Shown piece by piece: positions 15,920 through 22,158 of a stretch of 32,447 bases of DNA. Within the stretch, counting starts at the first letter, position 1, and each line of letters opens with the position of its first letter. The stretch is from NCBI GenBank assembly GCA_030605835.1, contig JAUWHO010000044.1, positions 1 through 32,447 on the forward strand, given 5' to 3'. This DNA comes from Candidatus Zixiibacteriota bacterium (GTDB taxonomy: Bacteria > Zixibacteria > MSB-5A5 > DG-27). The notes beneath the pieces are model-generated. The model made no database searches, was not told where the DNA came from, and was given only the letters and a program-made list of their open reading frames with translations. A program made the position numbers and the translations under genes.

Positions 15920-16168
15920 CTAAGCTAAACGGTATGGCGGATAAGGCCACATCCAGCCTCTCCCCCAACCGCGTCCCGAGTACCCGTATCCCCGGCTTCT
16001 CCGTCCCCAGCCGCGGCCGCGGCCGCCACCCCGGCGGAAACCGCCTCTGCCGACACCGAAGAATCCTCCACCTCTAAATGGAGAAACACCTCCCGGCCAG
16101 CAGAAGCCCATGCCCCGACCTGTTCGGGGGCCATAGCCCATCGGTCCAGTTCCGTCGAATCCTGGCAT
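15920..16168 (-). CDS. DUF5320-type Gly/Arg-rich protein, short paralogue
   Basis: 82 residues, nearly identical in its first ~50 residues to the protein at 15438-15848 ('MPGFDGTGPMGYGPRTGRG', 'FCWPGGVSPFRGGGFFGVG'). It lacks the coiled coil and ends in 'WPYPPYRLA'. The leader sequences of the two genes are also alike (GGAGGAATGAAAATG here, AGGAGGAGTGAAAATG there), so this is a tandem duplication. I start at the second ATG (16168) for correct spacing to the GGAGG. Possibly a partner or decoy of the longer copy; function unknown. Confidence 0.78.
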   Translation of the reverse strand: MPGFDGTGPMGYGPRTGRGMGFCWPGGVSPFRGGGFFGVGRGGFRRGGGRGRGWGRRSRGYGYSGRGWGRGWMWPYPPYRLA

Positions 16169-16269
16169 TTTCATTCCTCCTTTCTCTTACGTTCTTGAAT
16201 GAAAACATTTATAGAACATCTCGATTGACTCTTTCTGTTTTAAGGAACGGATTTCTCCGACCATAAACA

Positions 16270-16746
16270 TTATCTCCAACCTCCTCCCCAACCTCTGCGG
16301 CCTCCACGACCTCTCCCTCTCCGACCTCGTGCACCTCGATTCTCCAACATGCTATTGACGTATTCACTTCCGCACTGAGGGCAATCTGGAGGTCTCGGAA
16401 AACCGGGGGGAACCTCCCAGTTGTGATCGCACCGCCGACAGTAGAAGATCGCTTCCGGTAGAGCGTAACTGCCACCCTCTATTCTCAAGGCGTCGCCGTT
16501 GACCAGAGCTTGAGCGATCTTTCTGTGCGCTGACTCCAAAATTCTCCCGAAGGTCTGGCGGGAGATGTTCATCTGTTGAGCCGCTTGTTCTTGATACAAC
16601 CCTTCGAGGTGAGCAAGCCGAACCGCCTCTAACTCGTCCACGGTGAGGTTCACCTCCCCAAGATCTCTCAGGGGGATACCCTGGGGCTTGAAATAGCTGG
16701 CTCCCGGCTCCCAGTTGACCCATCTGTTCTTTATGGGACGAGGCAT
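16270..16746 (-). CDS. DUF134 family DNA-binding protein
   Basis: 158 residues, beginning 'MPRPIKNRWV' (16746), four bases after the TrmO stop. Residues ~35-85 form a sigma-region-4-like helix-turn-helix: 'LTVDELEAVRLAHLEGLYQ' followed by 'AAQQMNISRQTFGRIL'. A four-cysteine ribbon comes next ('YCRRC' ... 'CPQC'). The tail is Gly/Arg-rich ('GRRGRGRGGRRGWGGGWR'), like the DUF5320 proteins beside it. DUF134 proteins are predicted transcription regulators, and the zinc ribbon suggests metal or redox sensing. As the second gene behind a promoter with a perfect palindrome (17215-17230) it is the best candidate for the module's own regulator. Confidence 0.88.
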   Translation of the reverse strand: MPRPIKNRWVNWEPGASYFKPQGIPLRDLGEVNLTVDELEAVRLAHLEGLYQEQAAQQMNISRQTFGRILESAHRKIAQALVNGDALRIEGGSYALPEAIFYCRRCDHNWEVPPGFPRPPDCPQCGSEYVNSMLENRGARGRRGRGRGGRRGWGGGWR

Positions 16747-16750
16747 ATCG

Positions 16751-17197
16751 CTACTCGCTGAGTTTATCCTCCAACCAACCGGAGGAGGCCTCCGGGACGG
16801 AATCAAATTGGGGGACATAAGGCTTTATGTCCAGAAGCGGGGTTTTATCGATCATATCGACGCCAGAGACCTCAAGCACGTTCTCTTTCCTTTTGACCAG
16901 TTGCACCACCGTCAATCCAATCGGATTTGGGCGGCAGGGATGGCGTATGGCGAAAATGCCTCTTTCTTCTGGGCCCAGATAGGGCTTTGCCAGAAGCTTC
17001 GCCTCTCCGGAGCAGTGGAAATGGTAGAGCAAGATGATATGCGAGAACCTCTCCACATCCTTCAAACCCTCCGAAAATTCTGGATGAACCTCCACCGTTC
17101 CCTCTACCTGCTGCTTGAGCCTTCCCTGTATCGGAATCTCCCCTAAGTTCTTGTAGGGAGTGTGAATAACTCCGATCGGCTTTAGTTTCACCTCCAT
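16751..17197 (-). CDS. trmO: TrmO/TsaA (YaeB-like) tRNA methyltransferase
   Basis: A 148-residue single-domain member of the TsaA/TrmO family. In E. coli TrmO uses S-adenosylmethionine to methylate N6 of t6A37 in tRNA. Family motifs are 'PIGVIHTPYKN', 'DVERFSHIILLYHFH' and 'IRHPCRPNPIGLTVV'. It lacks the C-terminal extension of E. coli TrmO, as many short archaeal and bacterial relatives do; such short members often sit beside metal-related genes, so a different methylation target is possible. It is the first gene of the module, 37 bases after the predicted transcription start. Confidence 0.85.
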   Translation of the reverse strand: MEVKLKPIGVIHTPYKNLGEIPIQGRLKQQVEGTVEVHPEFSEGLKDVERFSHIILLYHFHCSGEAKLLAKPYLGPEERGIFAIRHPCRPNPIGLTVVQLVKRKENVLEVSGVDMIDKTPLLDIKPYVPQFDSVPEASSGWLEDKLSE

Positions 17198-17214
17198 TTT
17201 CGTCCTGCCTTGTT

Positions 17215-17230
17215 ATGAGCATATGCTCAT
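17215..17230. promoter_or_regulatory. Perfect 16-bp palindromic operator
   Basis: ATGAGCATATGCTCAT is self-complementary over its whole length. It lies at about +4 to +20 relative to the start predicted from the promoter at 17241-17268 and 18 bases before the TrmO start codon, an ideal position for repressor binding. The likely ligand is the DUF134 regulator encoded two genes down (inference). Confidence 0.65.
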
Positions 17231-17240
17231 TACTACTATC

Positions 17241-17268
17241 AATATATCGGCAAGTTTGAGCTTGTCAA
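17241..17268 (-). promoter_or_regulatory. Strong sigma-70-like promoter of the NifX/MinD module
   Basis: On the minus strand a perfect TTGACA (17268-17263) and TATATT (17246-17241, five of six) have a 16-bp spacer. Transcription should begin near 17234 and run into trmO and the following genes. Confidence 0.65.
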
Positions 17269-17309
17269 GAGAAAAAATGAATTTTTTTCGCGGATGGGGG
17301 GTAGTATCA

Positions 17310-17369
17310 GCGTCAGGCCCACAGGGCGTATGAGACGCGTCCGCCTCAGGCGGACTTCGGTCCTGACAC
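17310..17369. repeat. Dispersed cruciform repeat, degenerate copy
   Basis: GCGTCAGG opens the element at 17310 and CCTGAC closes it at 17362-17367. Inside is GTCCGCC-TCA-GGCGGAC (17339-17355), followed by TTCGGTCCTGACACAAC. A compact copy with perfect outer arms lies at 23207-23249. The two share about 35 nearly identical bases. Confidence 0.65.
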
Positions 17370-17380
17370 AACTCAGAACT

Positions 17381-17480
17381 GAAGACCTGAGGGTCTTCCC
17401 CGCTACAATAGGTAAGGTGCCGTCAGATGCCTTAAGCACGCCCACATCTGACGTAGACTGTCGAATGTGGGCATTCGACA
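17381..17480. repeat. Three consecutive palindromes
   Basis: GAAGACC-TGAG-GGTCTTC with flanking CCCGCTACAAT (17381-17409) is the minus-strand homologue of the element at 10312-10337. CGTCAGATG and CATCTGACG (17421-17429 and 17445-17453) form an inverted repeat around 15 bases. TGTCGAATG-TGGG-CATTCGACA (17459-17480) is a perfect 9-bp stem. No gene is visible between 17231 and 17708. Confidence 0.65.
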
Positions 17481-17522
17481 GCACGAGCGAATTCACAGCA
17501 GATTAAACAGATTAAACAGATT

Positions 17523-17640
17523 CGTTCCAGCTCTGGTGGGGATTGAACCCCCTCCCTCACGCGGGCACGTGTGCAATACCTGCCCGAGCTTTGTGACGGC
17601 ACGGTTAAGTCCCAGTGGCAGAGGCCACTGGGCTACCCTC
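17523..17640 (-). repeat. Composite palindromic element, copy 2
   Basis: Read on the minus strand from 17640: GAGGGTAGCCCAGTGGCCTCT, here shortened to its core GTAGCCCAGTGGCCTCT, then a CCCAGTGGC/GCCACTGGG hairpin (17613-17634). GTGCCGTCACAAAGCTCGGGC follows, then TGCA and GTGCCCG, GGGGGTTCAATCCCCAC, and AGCTGGAA near 17525. The order and many of the bases match copy 1 at 4845-4995. Copy 2 lies 3' of rsgA in the same orientation, as copy 1 lies 3' of leuD. It superficially resembles a tRNA T-arm but does not fold as a tRNA. Confidence 0.72.
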
Positions 17641-17646
17641 TCGGGT

Positions 17647-17694
17647 GGTAGATGGTGAATAGCAAATGGTGAATAGACCTCCCTGTCTCCTGGG
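17647..17694. repeat. Heptad array after rsgA
   Basis: Units ggtagat, ggtgaat, agcaaat, ggtgaat run from 17647 to 17674, followed by a pyrimidine-rich pair (cctccct, gtctcct) to about 17692. Read on the minus strand after the rsgA stop (17709), two purine-rich units come first and then units of the accattt/ctattc type, the same succession as after leuD. Confidence 0.78.
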
Positions 17695-17708
17695 GGCTCA
17701 GAGGAAGG

Positions 17709-18656
17709 TTATAGGGTCTCCAGTATTCTCTTGTAGCTGTCGTATCTCGTTTCGTGGATTTTTCCGCTTTGCAGTTTCTCTTTGACGGCGCAACCCGGCT
17801 CGGTGAGATGGAGACAATCGTTGAATTTGCACTTCCCCAGACAGTCCTCGAACTCCGGGAAATACCAAGCCAAGTCCTGTTTGTCAACATCCCACAAACC
17901 TAGCTCCCGCAAGCCGGGGGTGTCGGCGACAAAGCCGCCGAAGTCGAGAGGATAAAGCTCCACGTAGGAGGTGACATGCTTGCCCTTCAACGAATACGTG
18001 GAGACTTCTCTGGTGACAAGCTTCAGCCCCTTCTGAATGACATTGAGGAGTGAGGATTTCCCCACGCCGGAGTGTCCGGCCAAGACCGAGATCTTGTCCT
18101 TGAGGCAGGCCTTGAAATCCTCCAATCCCCTCTTCTCAGGGACGCTGGTGAAGATTACCTTGTATCCCAAATCAGGATACGGAACTAAATCTTCCTTGTA
18201 TTTCTCATCAGAAGCGAGGTCAATTTTGTTGACGCAAATGATCGGCTGAAGTTCCCCCTTTTCGGCGGCTATCAGGAATCTGTCGATTGCTCTGGTTTTC
18301 AACAGCGGCAGCTGGACGGAGGCGACGATTATCATCTGCTGGACGTTGGCGACCAGGACCTGTTCGCCCCGGTGAAGCTCCACCTCCGGGCGGGAGAGTT
18401 TGGTCTCCCGGGGGAGTATCTCCTCGATCACCCCGGAGGCCTCATCGGACAAGGTGACCATGACGCGGTCTCCGACCACCGGAAAAATCCGTTCCCCTGA
18501 AGTGCTCGCGGGGAGGCCCTCCTTCTTGATTCTATATCTCCCCCGGAAAAAACAGGCGACTGTCCGGGAATCAACAAGGACGTTGAAAGAAGAGCCCACC
18601 GCCCTGGTGACGATGCCCTGAACTCGGGAGTTTTCTTTACTCTCCTTCTTTCTCAC
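17709..18656 (-). CDS. rsgA: RsgA, ribosome small-subunit-dependent GTPase
   Basis: A 315-residue circularly permuted GTPase that checks the decoding centre during late 30S maturation. An OB-fold occupies roughly residues 10-90. The G motifs are in permuted order: G4 'VNKIDLA', G1 'GHSGVGKSSLLN', G3 'ADTPGLREL'. The C-terminal zinc knuckle reads 'CLGKCKFNDCLHLTEPGC' with the usual Cys/His spacing. Length is typical. It is transcribed away from pyrE, with a strong predicted promoter at 18860-18888 and a leader of about 195 bases that includes a terminator-like hairpin. Confidence 0.95.
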   Translation of the reverse strand: MRKKESKENSRVQGIVTRAVGSSFNVLVDSRTVACFFRGRYRIKKEGLPASTSGERIFPVVGDRVMVTLSDEASGVIEEILPRETKLSRPEVELHRGEQVLVANVQQMIIVASVQLPLLKTRAIDRFLIAAEKGELQPIICVNKIDLASDEKYKEDLVPYPDLGYKVIFTSVPEKRGLEDFKACLKDKISVLAGHSGVGKSSLLNVIQKGLKLVTREVSTYSLKGKHVTSYVELYPLDFGGFVADTPGLRELGLWDVDKQDLAWYFPEFEDCLGKCKFNDCLHLTEPGCAVKEKLQSGKIHETRYDSYKRILETL

Positions 18657-18680
18657 GTTATACCGTTTCTGCAGAACGCT

Positions 18681-18718
18681 AAAAAGGTCGCCACTGCCCT
18701 AAGGTAACGCCGCGACCT
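18681..18718 (-). terminator. Terminator-like hairpin in the rsgA leader
   Basis: On the minus strand AGGTCGC (18718-18712) pairs with GCGACCT (18691-18685), followed by a T-run (18685-18681), 25 bases before the rsgA ATG. An alternative stem, GCCAC (18724-18720 region) with GTGGC (18695-18690 region), overlaps it and would exclude it. This could be an attenuator; the loop is long (about 20 bases), so the call is weak. Confidence 0.35.
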
Positions 18719-18859
18719 GGTGGCTCAAGATGACGGTGTTGACTGTCCCATCGAATCCAGCAGGTTGGTTCAAGCTCCATAACTGCAAGGTTAATCCTTG
18801 TTTCCAATTGCAAACCCATCCTCCCCGCAAAATCGTAGTTGACTTCTACTTTACGATAA

Positions 18860-18888
18860 AATATACTCTCAGTGGCTGTAACTGTCAA
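18860..18888 (-). promoter_or_regulatory. Strong sigma-70-like promoter of rsgA
   Basis: TTGACA (18888-18883, perfect) and TATATT (18865-18860, five of six) with a 17-bp spacer on the minus strand. Predicted start is near 18853, giving a long leader before the ATG at 18656. Confidence 0.65.
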
Positions 18889-18914
18889 GGCTGGCCACTC
18901 GCCGAGCGGCGAGC

Positions 18915-19011
18915 AGTTAATGGTTAATAGTAAATGGTGAATGGTCGTAAGGCGAGAGCCCAACGGTGGTCGGGGTGGCTGCCCTGTTTACTGTCTACTA
19001 TCTACTGTTTT
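18915..19011. repeat. Inverted pair of heptad arrays upstream of pyrE
   Basis: Units agttaat, ggttaat, agtaaat, ggtgaat, ggtcgta (18915-18949) are followed after 34 bases by ctgttta, ctgtcta, ctatcta, ctgtttt (18984-19011). The second array has the opposite polarity and ends just before the pyrE ribosome-binding site. Confidence 0.82.
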
Positions 19012-19027
19012 ATGAGGTGAGGGAAAC

Positions 19028-19573
19028 GTGGACAACAGAGAAAAACTGCTACAGCTTCTGAAGGAAAAAGCCCTGCGCTTCGGGGAGTTTGTTCTCGCCT
19101 CCGGGAAGAGGTCGGACTATTATATCAACGGCAAGCTAATCTCGTTAGACCCCGAAGGACTTTACCTGCTGTCAGAGATAATATTGGAGAAGATCAAAGA
19201 TGATAAAGTCGATGCCGTTGGAGGCATGACCCTCGGAGCCGACCCCATGGTGGGAGGCGTTATCACCCTGGCGGGACAGAGGGGTCTCCCCTTAAGAGGT
19301 TTCATCGTTCGCAAGGAGCGCAAGGATCACGGCACCCAAAGCCAGGTGGAGGGAAGTCTCCGTAAGGGGGATCGGGTGGTGATAGTGGAGGATGTCTCCA
19401 CCACCGGTGGCTCCTCTCTTAAGGCCATCAAAGTTGTGGAGGAGTTGGGCTGCCGGGTCGTCAAGGTGATCGCCCTGGTAGACAGAGATGAGGGGACGAA
19501 AGAGACCTTCGCCAGAGGGGGGTATGAGTTCGAACCGATATTCACCACCAGCGATTTGGGGATTAAAGCGTAA
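19028..19573 (+). CDS. pyrE: Orotate phosphoribosyltransferase
   Basis: A 181-residue enzyme that joins orotate to PRPP to make OMP in pyrimidine synthesis. The PRPP-binding motif is 'VVIVEDVSTTGGSS'; the N-terminal 'FGEFVLASGKRSDYYINGK' and the catalytic-loop 'VRKERKDHGT' are typical. It starts with GTG at 19028 behind a GAGGTGAGGG site. No other pyr gene is in the window. It is followed after 49 bases by the Lon-type protease. Confidence 0.95.
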   Translation: MDNREKLLQLLKEKALRFGEFVLASGKRSDYYINGKLISLDPEGLYLLSEIILEKIKDDKVDAVGGMTLGADPMVGGVITLAGQRGLPLRGFIVRKERKDHGTQSQVEGSLRKGDRVVIVEDVSTTGGSSLKAIKVVEELGCRVVKVIALVDRDEGTKETFARGGYEFEPIFTTSDLGIKA

Positions 19574-19622
19574 AACCAAAGAGGTGAGAACTTAATATCG
19601 TGGATACGTGGACTTTCAATAG

Positions 19623-22082
19623 ATGGGTAAGAAAATGATAAAGGCCGAGCCTCACCCGGAACTTCCGGTAGAGAAGCTGCGCTGGAGATGTGACCCGAAG
19701 CTGTTCGACTTCAAAACCACCGACGAGTTGAGCGCCTGCGAGGAGATAATTGGCCAGCGTCGAGCCGAAAGTGCCATCCAGCTGGGGCTGGAGGTGAAGG
19801 GGAGGGGTTACAATATCTTCGTCACCGGTCTGGTCGGCACCGGCAGAACCTTCACCATCAAACACCTGCTGGAGAAGTTGGATAAGGGCAAAGAACCACC
19901 GGACGACATCCTCTACGTCCACAACTTCTCCGACCCCGATATGCCCCGAGCCATCACCCTGCCGGCCGGAAGAGGCAGCCGATTCAAAAAGGATATGGAG
20001 AATCTGGTCAACTCCCTTTTGAATACCATCTCCGGGATCTTCGCCAGCGAGGAATATCAAGAGAAGCGCAAGGAGATCGTCGAGATTTTCAAGCAGAGAC
20101 AGGCTAAGATAATCCAGGGGTTCGAGAAGAAGGTCACCGAGAAGGGCTTCATCTTGGTGCAATTGCAGATGGGGCCATACGTCAAGCCCGACCTCCAACC
20201 GGTGATGGAGGAAAAGCCGGTGGACTTCAAGCAGCTGGAGAGTCTGGTGGCAGAGGAGAAATTCCCCCAGGAGAAGCTCTCGGAGCTCAAGGAGACCTAC
20301 GCAGAGCTTCACTCAGAGATGGAGACCGCTTTCGCCGCCAGCAAGGGAATCATAAAGGAGATGGAGGAGGCTTTGGGAGCGCAGGACGAGAAGATCCTGG
20401 TGCCGATAATCGAGGAGCTGATAGCGGAGCTGAAGCGGGAATACACTTATAAATCGGTGGCAATCTACCTCAACGAGGTCCAGGACGATGTCATCGCCCA
20501 TCTGGATTTCTTCCGCCAACCTAAAAGAGAGGAGCCGCCGGCAGGTCCGCAAGCGCTCTTAGGGAGCGCACCTGAGGATCCCTTGAAGAACTACCGGGTG
20601 AACCTCCTGGTGGACAACTCCAAAACCGAGGGGGCGCCAATCATAATCGAGACCTTCCCCTCCTACACGAATCTCTTTGGAACCATAGAAAGGGTGATGG
20701 AAAGAGGAGGGGTGTGGAAGACAGACTTCACCATGATAAAGGCCGGTTCTCTTCTGAGAGCCAACGGCGGCTATCTGGTGATGAACGCCCTGGATATCCT
20801 TCTGGAGCCGGGAGCGTGGCCAGCCCTCAAACGAACCCTCCGATTCGGACAGCTGCAGATTCAATCCCTCGACCCCTTCTACTTCGTCGCTTCCTCGAGC
20901 TTGAAGCCGGAACCGATTGAGGCCGACCTCAAGGTGCTCTTGATCGGGGACGAATTCCTCCACCAACTGCTCTACTACCGGGACGAGGATTTCAAAAAAG
21001 TCTTCAAGGTCAAAGCCGAGTTCGACAGCGTCATGCCCCGGGATGATAAAACCATCCATGAATACGCCTCTTTCCTCAAGAAGATAACCGAAGAGGACGA
21101 GCTTTTGCCCTTCAACCCCGAAGGAGCCTCTGCGGTCATCGAGTTTGCGGTGCGTCTGGCAGGAAAGCAGAGCAAGATCACCACCCGCTTCACCGCAATT
21201 TCTGATCTGATTCGGGAGGCCTCCTACTGGGCAAAGAAAGCCAAGGCTAAGACTGTGGTCGGCAGTCACGTCGAGAGAGCAATCGAGGAGTGGAAGAAAA
21301 GGCACAGCCTCACCGAAGACAAGATTCAGGAGATGATTGAGGAGGGGGATCTCTTAATCGACACCAAGGGAGCCAAGGTTGGACAGATCAACGGGCTTTC
21401 AGTTTACAGCATCGGGCAATATAGCTTTGGCAAGCCCACCAGAATCACCGCTCAGACCTCTTTAGGTCGTGCTGGGGTGATAAACATCGAGCGGGAGGCA
21501 GAGCTCTCGGGCCCCACCCACAGCAAGGGAGTTCTGATTCTCACCGGATACCTGCAGGGCAAATATGCTCAGGACAAACCTCTGGTTATGAACGCCTCCA
21601 TCTGCTTCGAACAGTCCTATGGCGGCGTGGATGGTGATTCCGCCTCCTCCACCGAGATTTACGCCATCCTCTCAAGCCTTGCGGGGGCGCCCATCAGGCA
21701 GGATTTGGCGGTCACCGGCTCGGTCAACCCGAACGGGGAAATTCAGCCTATCGGGGGGGTCAATCAGAAGATCGAAGGCCACTTCGACGTCTGCAAAGCC
21801 AGGAGACTGACCGGCACTCAAGGAGTGTTGATTCCCCATCAGAACGCCGACGAGTTGATGCTCAAGCAGGAGGTGGTGAAGGCAGTAGAGGCGGGAAGAT
21901 TCCACATCTATGCTGTCAAGACCATCGACGAGGGGATTGAGATCTTAACCGGGGTCAAAGCCGGGGTGAGAAAGAAAGACGGCGAGTTCGAGGAGGAGAC
22001 CATAAACTATCTCGTGGACCGAAAGCTGAAGGGGCTGGCCGAAAGTTGGAGAGCTTATATCGGCAATGACACTGCCAGCTGA
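19623..22082 (+). CDS. Lon-family (LonB/AAA_32-type) ATP-dependent protease
   Basis: An 819-residue soluble protease of the AAA_32 plus Lon C-terminal domain type, distinct from classical LonA because it lacks the LAN domain. The P-loop-like motif is 'GLVGTGRT' (69-76), with Arg where most Walker A motifs have Lys; I believe this is usual for the subgroup. A helical insert runs from about 130 to 330. The proteolytic dyad is Ser673 ('GDSASS') and Lys716 ('NQKIEG'). The ATG at 19623 is weakly supported (no close Shine-Dalgarno); Met5 is an alternative. The stop codon leads straight into a heptad array. Confidence 0.92.
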   Translation: MGKKMIKAEPHPELPVEKLRWRCDPKLFDFKTTDELSACEEIIGQRRAESAIQLGLEVKGRGYNIFVTGLVGTGRTFTIKHLLEKLDKGKEPPDDILYVHNFSDPDMPRAITLPAGRGSRFKKDMENLVNSLLNTISGIFASEEYQEKRKEIVEIFKQRQAKIIQGFEKKVTEKGFILVQLQMGPYVKPDLQPVMEEKPVDFKQLESLVAEEKFPQEKLSELKETYAELHSEMETAFAASKGIIKEMEEALGAQDEKILVPIIEELIAELKREYTYKSVAIYLNEVQDDVIAHLDFFRQPKREEPPAGPQALLGSAPEDPLKNYRVNLLVDNSKTEGAPIIIETFPSYTNLFGTIERVMERGGVWKTDFTMIKAGSLLRANGGYLVMNALDILLEPGAWPALKRTLRFGQLQIQSLDPFYFVASSSLKPEPIEADLKVLLIGDEFLHQLLYYRDEDFKKVFKVKAEFDSVMPRDDKTIHEYASFLKKITEEDELLPFNPEGASAVIEFAVRLAGKQSKITTRFTAISDLIREASYWAKKAKAKTVVGSHVERAIEEWKKRHSLTEDKIQEMIEEGDLLIDTKGAKVGQINGLSVYSIGQYSFGKPTRITAQTSLGRAGVINIEREAELSGPTHSKGVLILTGYLQGKYAQDKPLVMNASICFEQSYGGVDGDSASSTEIYAILSSLAGAPIRQDLAVTGSVNPNGEIQPIGGVNQKIEGHFDVCKARRLTGTQGVLIPHQNADELMLKQEVVKAVEAGRFHIYAVKTIDEGIEILTGVKAGVRKKDGEFEEETINYLVDRKLKGLAESWRAYIGNDTAS

Positions 22083-22158
22083 ACAGCAGGAAACAGGAGA
22101 TAGGAAGTAGGGAATAGGAAAAACCACTCACCACTGACCACTCACCACAAACTCCTGG
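22082..22158. repeat. Eleven-unit heptad array filling the lon-M28 gap
   Basis: Six purine-rich units (aacagca, ggaaaca, ggagata, ggaagta, gggaata, ggaaaaa; 22082-22123) are followed in the same phase by ccactca, ccactga, ccactca, ccacaaa and ctcctgg (22124-22158). The array runs from the last base of the lon stop codon to the ATG of the next gene. Confidence 0.85.

Noticed and set aside
17523-17600. tRNA-like T-arm (GGTTCAATCCCC on the minus strand) with a possible acceptor pairing AGCTC/GAGCT
   Set aside because: The enclosed length is only about 62 bases, no anticodon arm forms, and the region aligns with the palindromic element at 4845-4995 instead.
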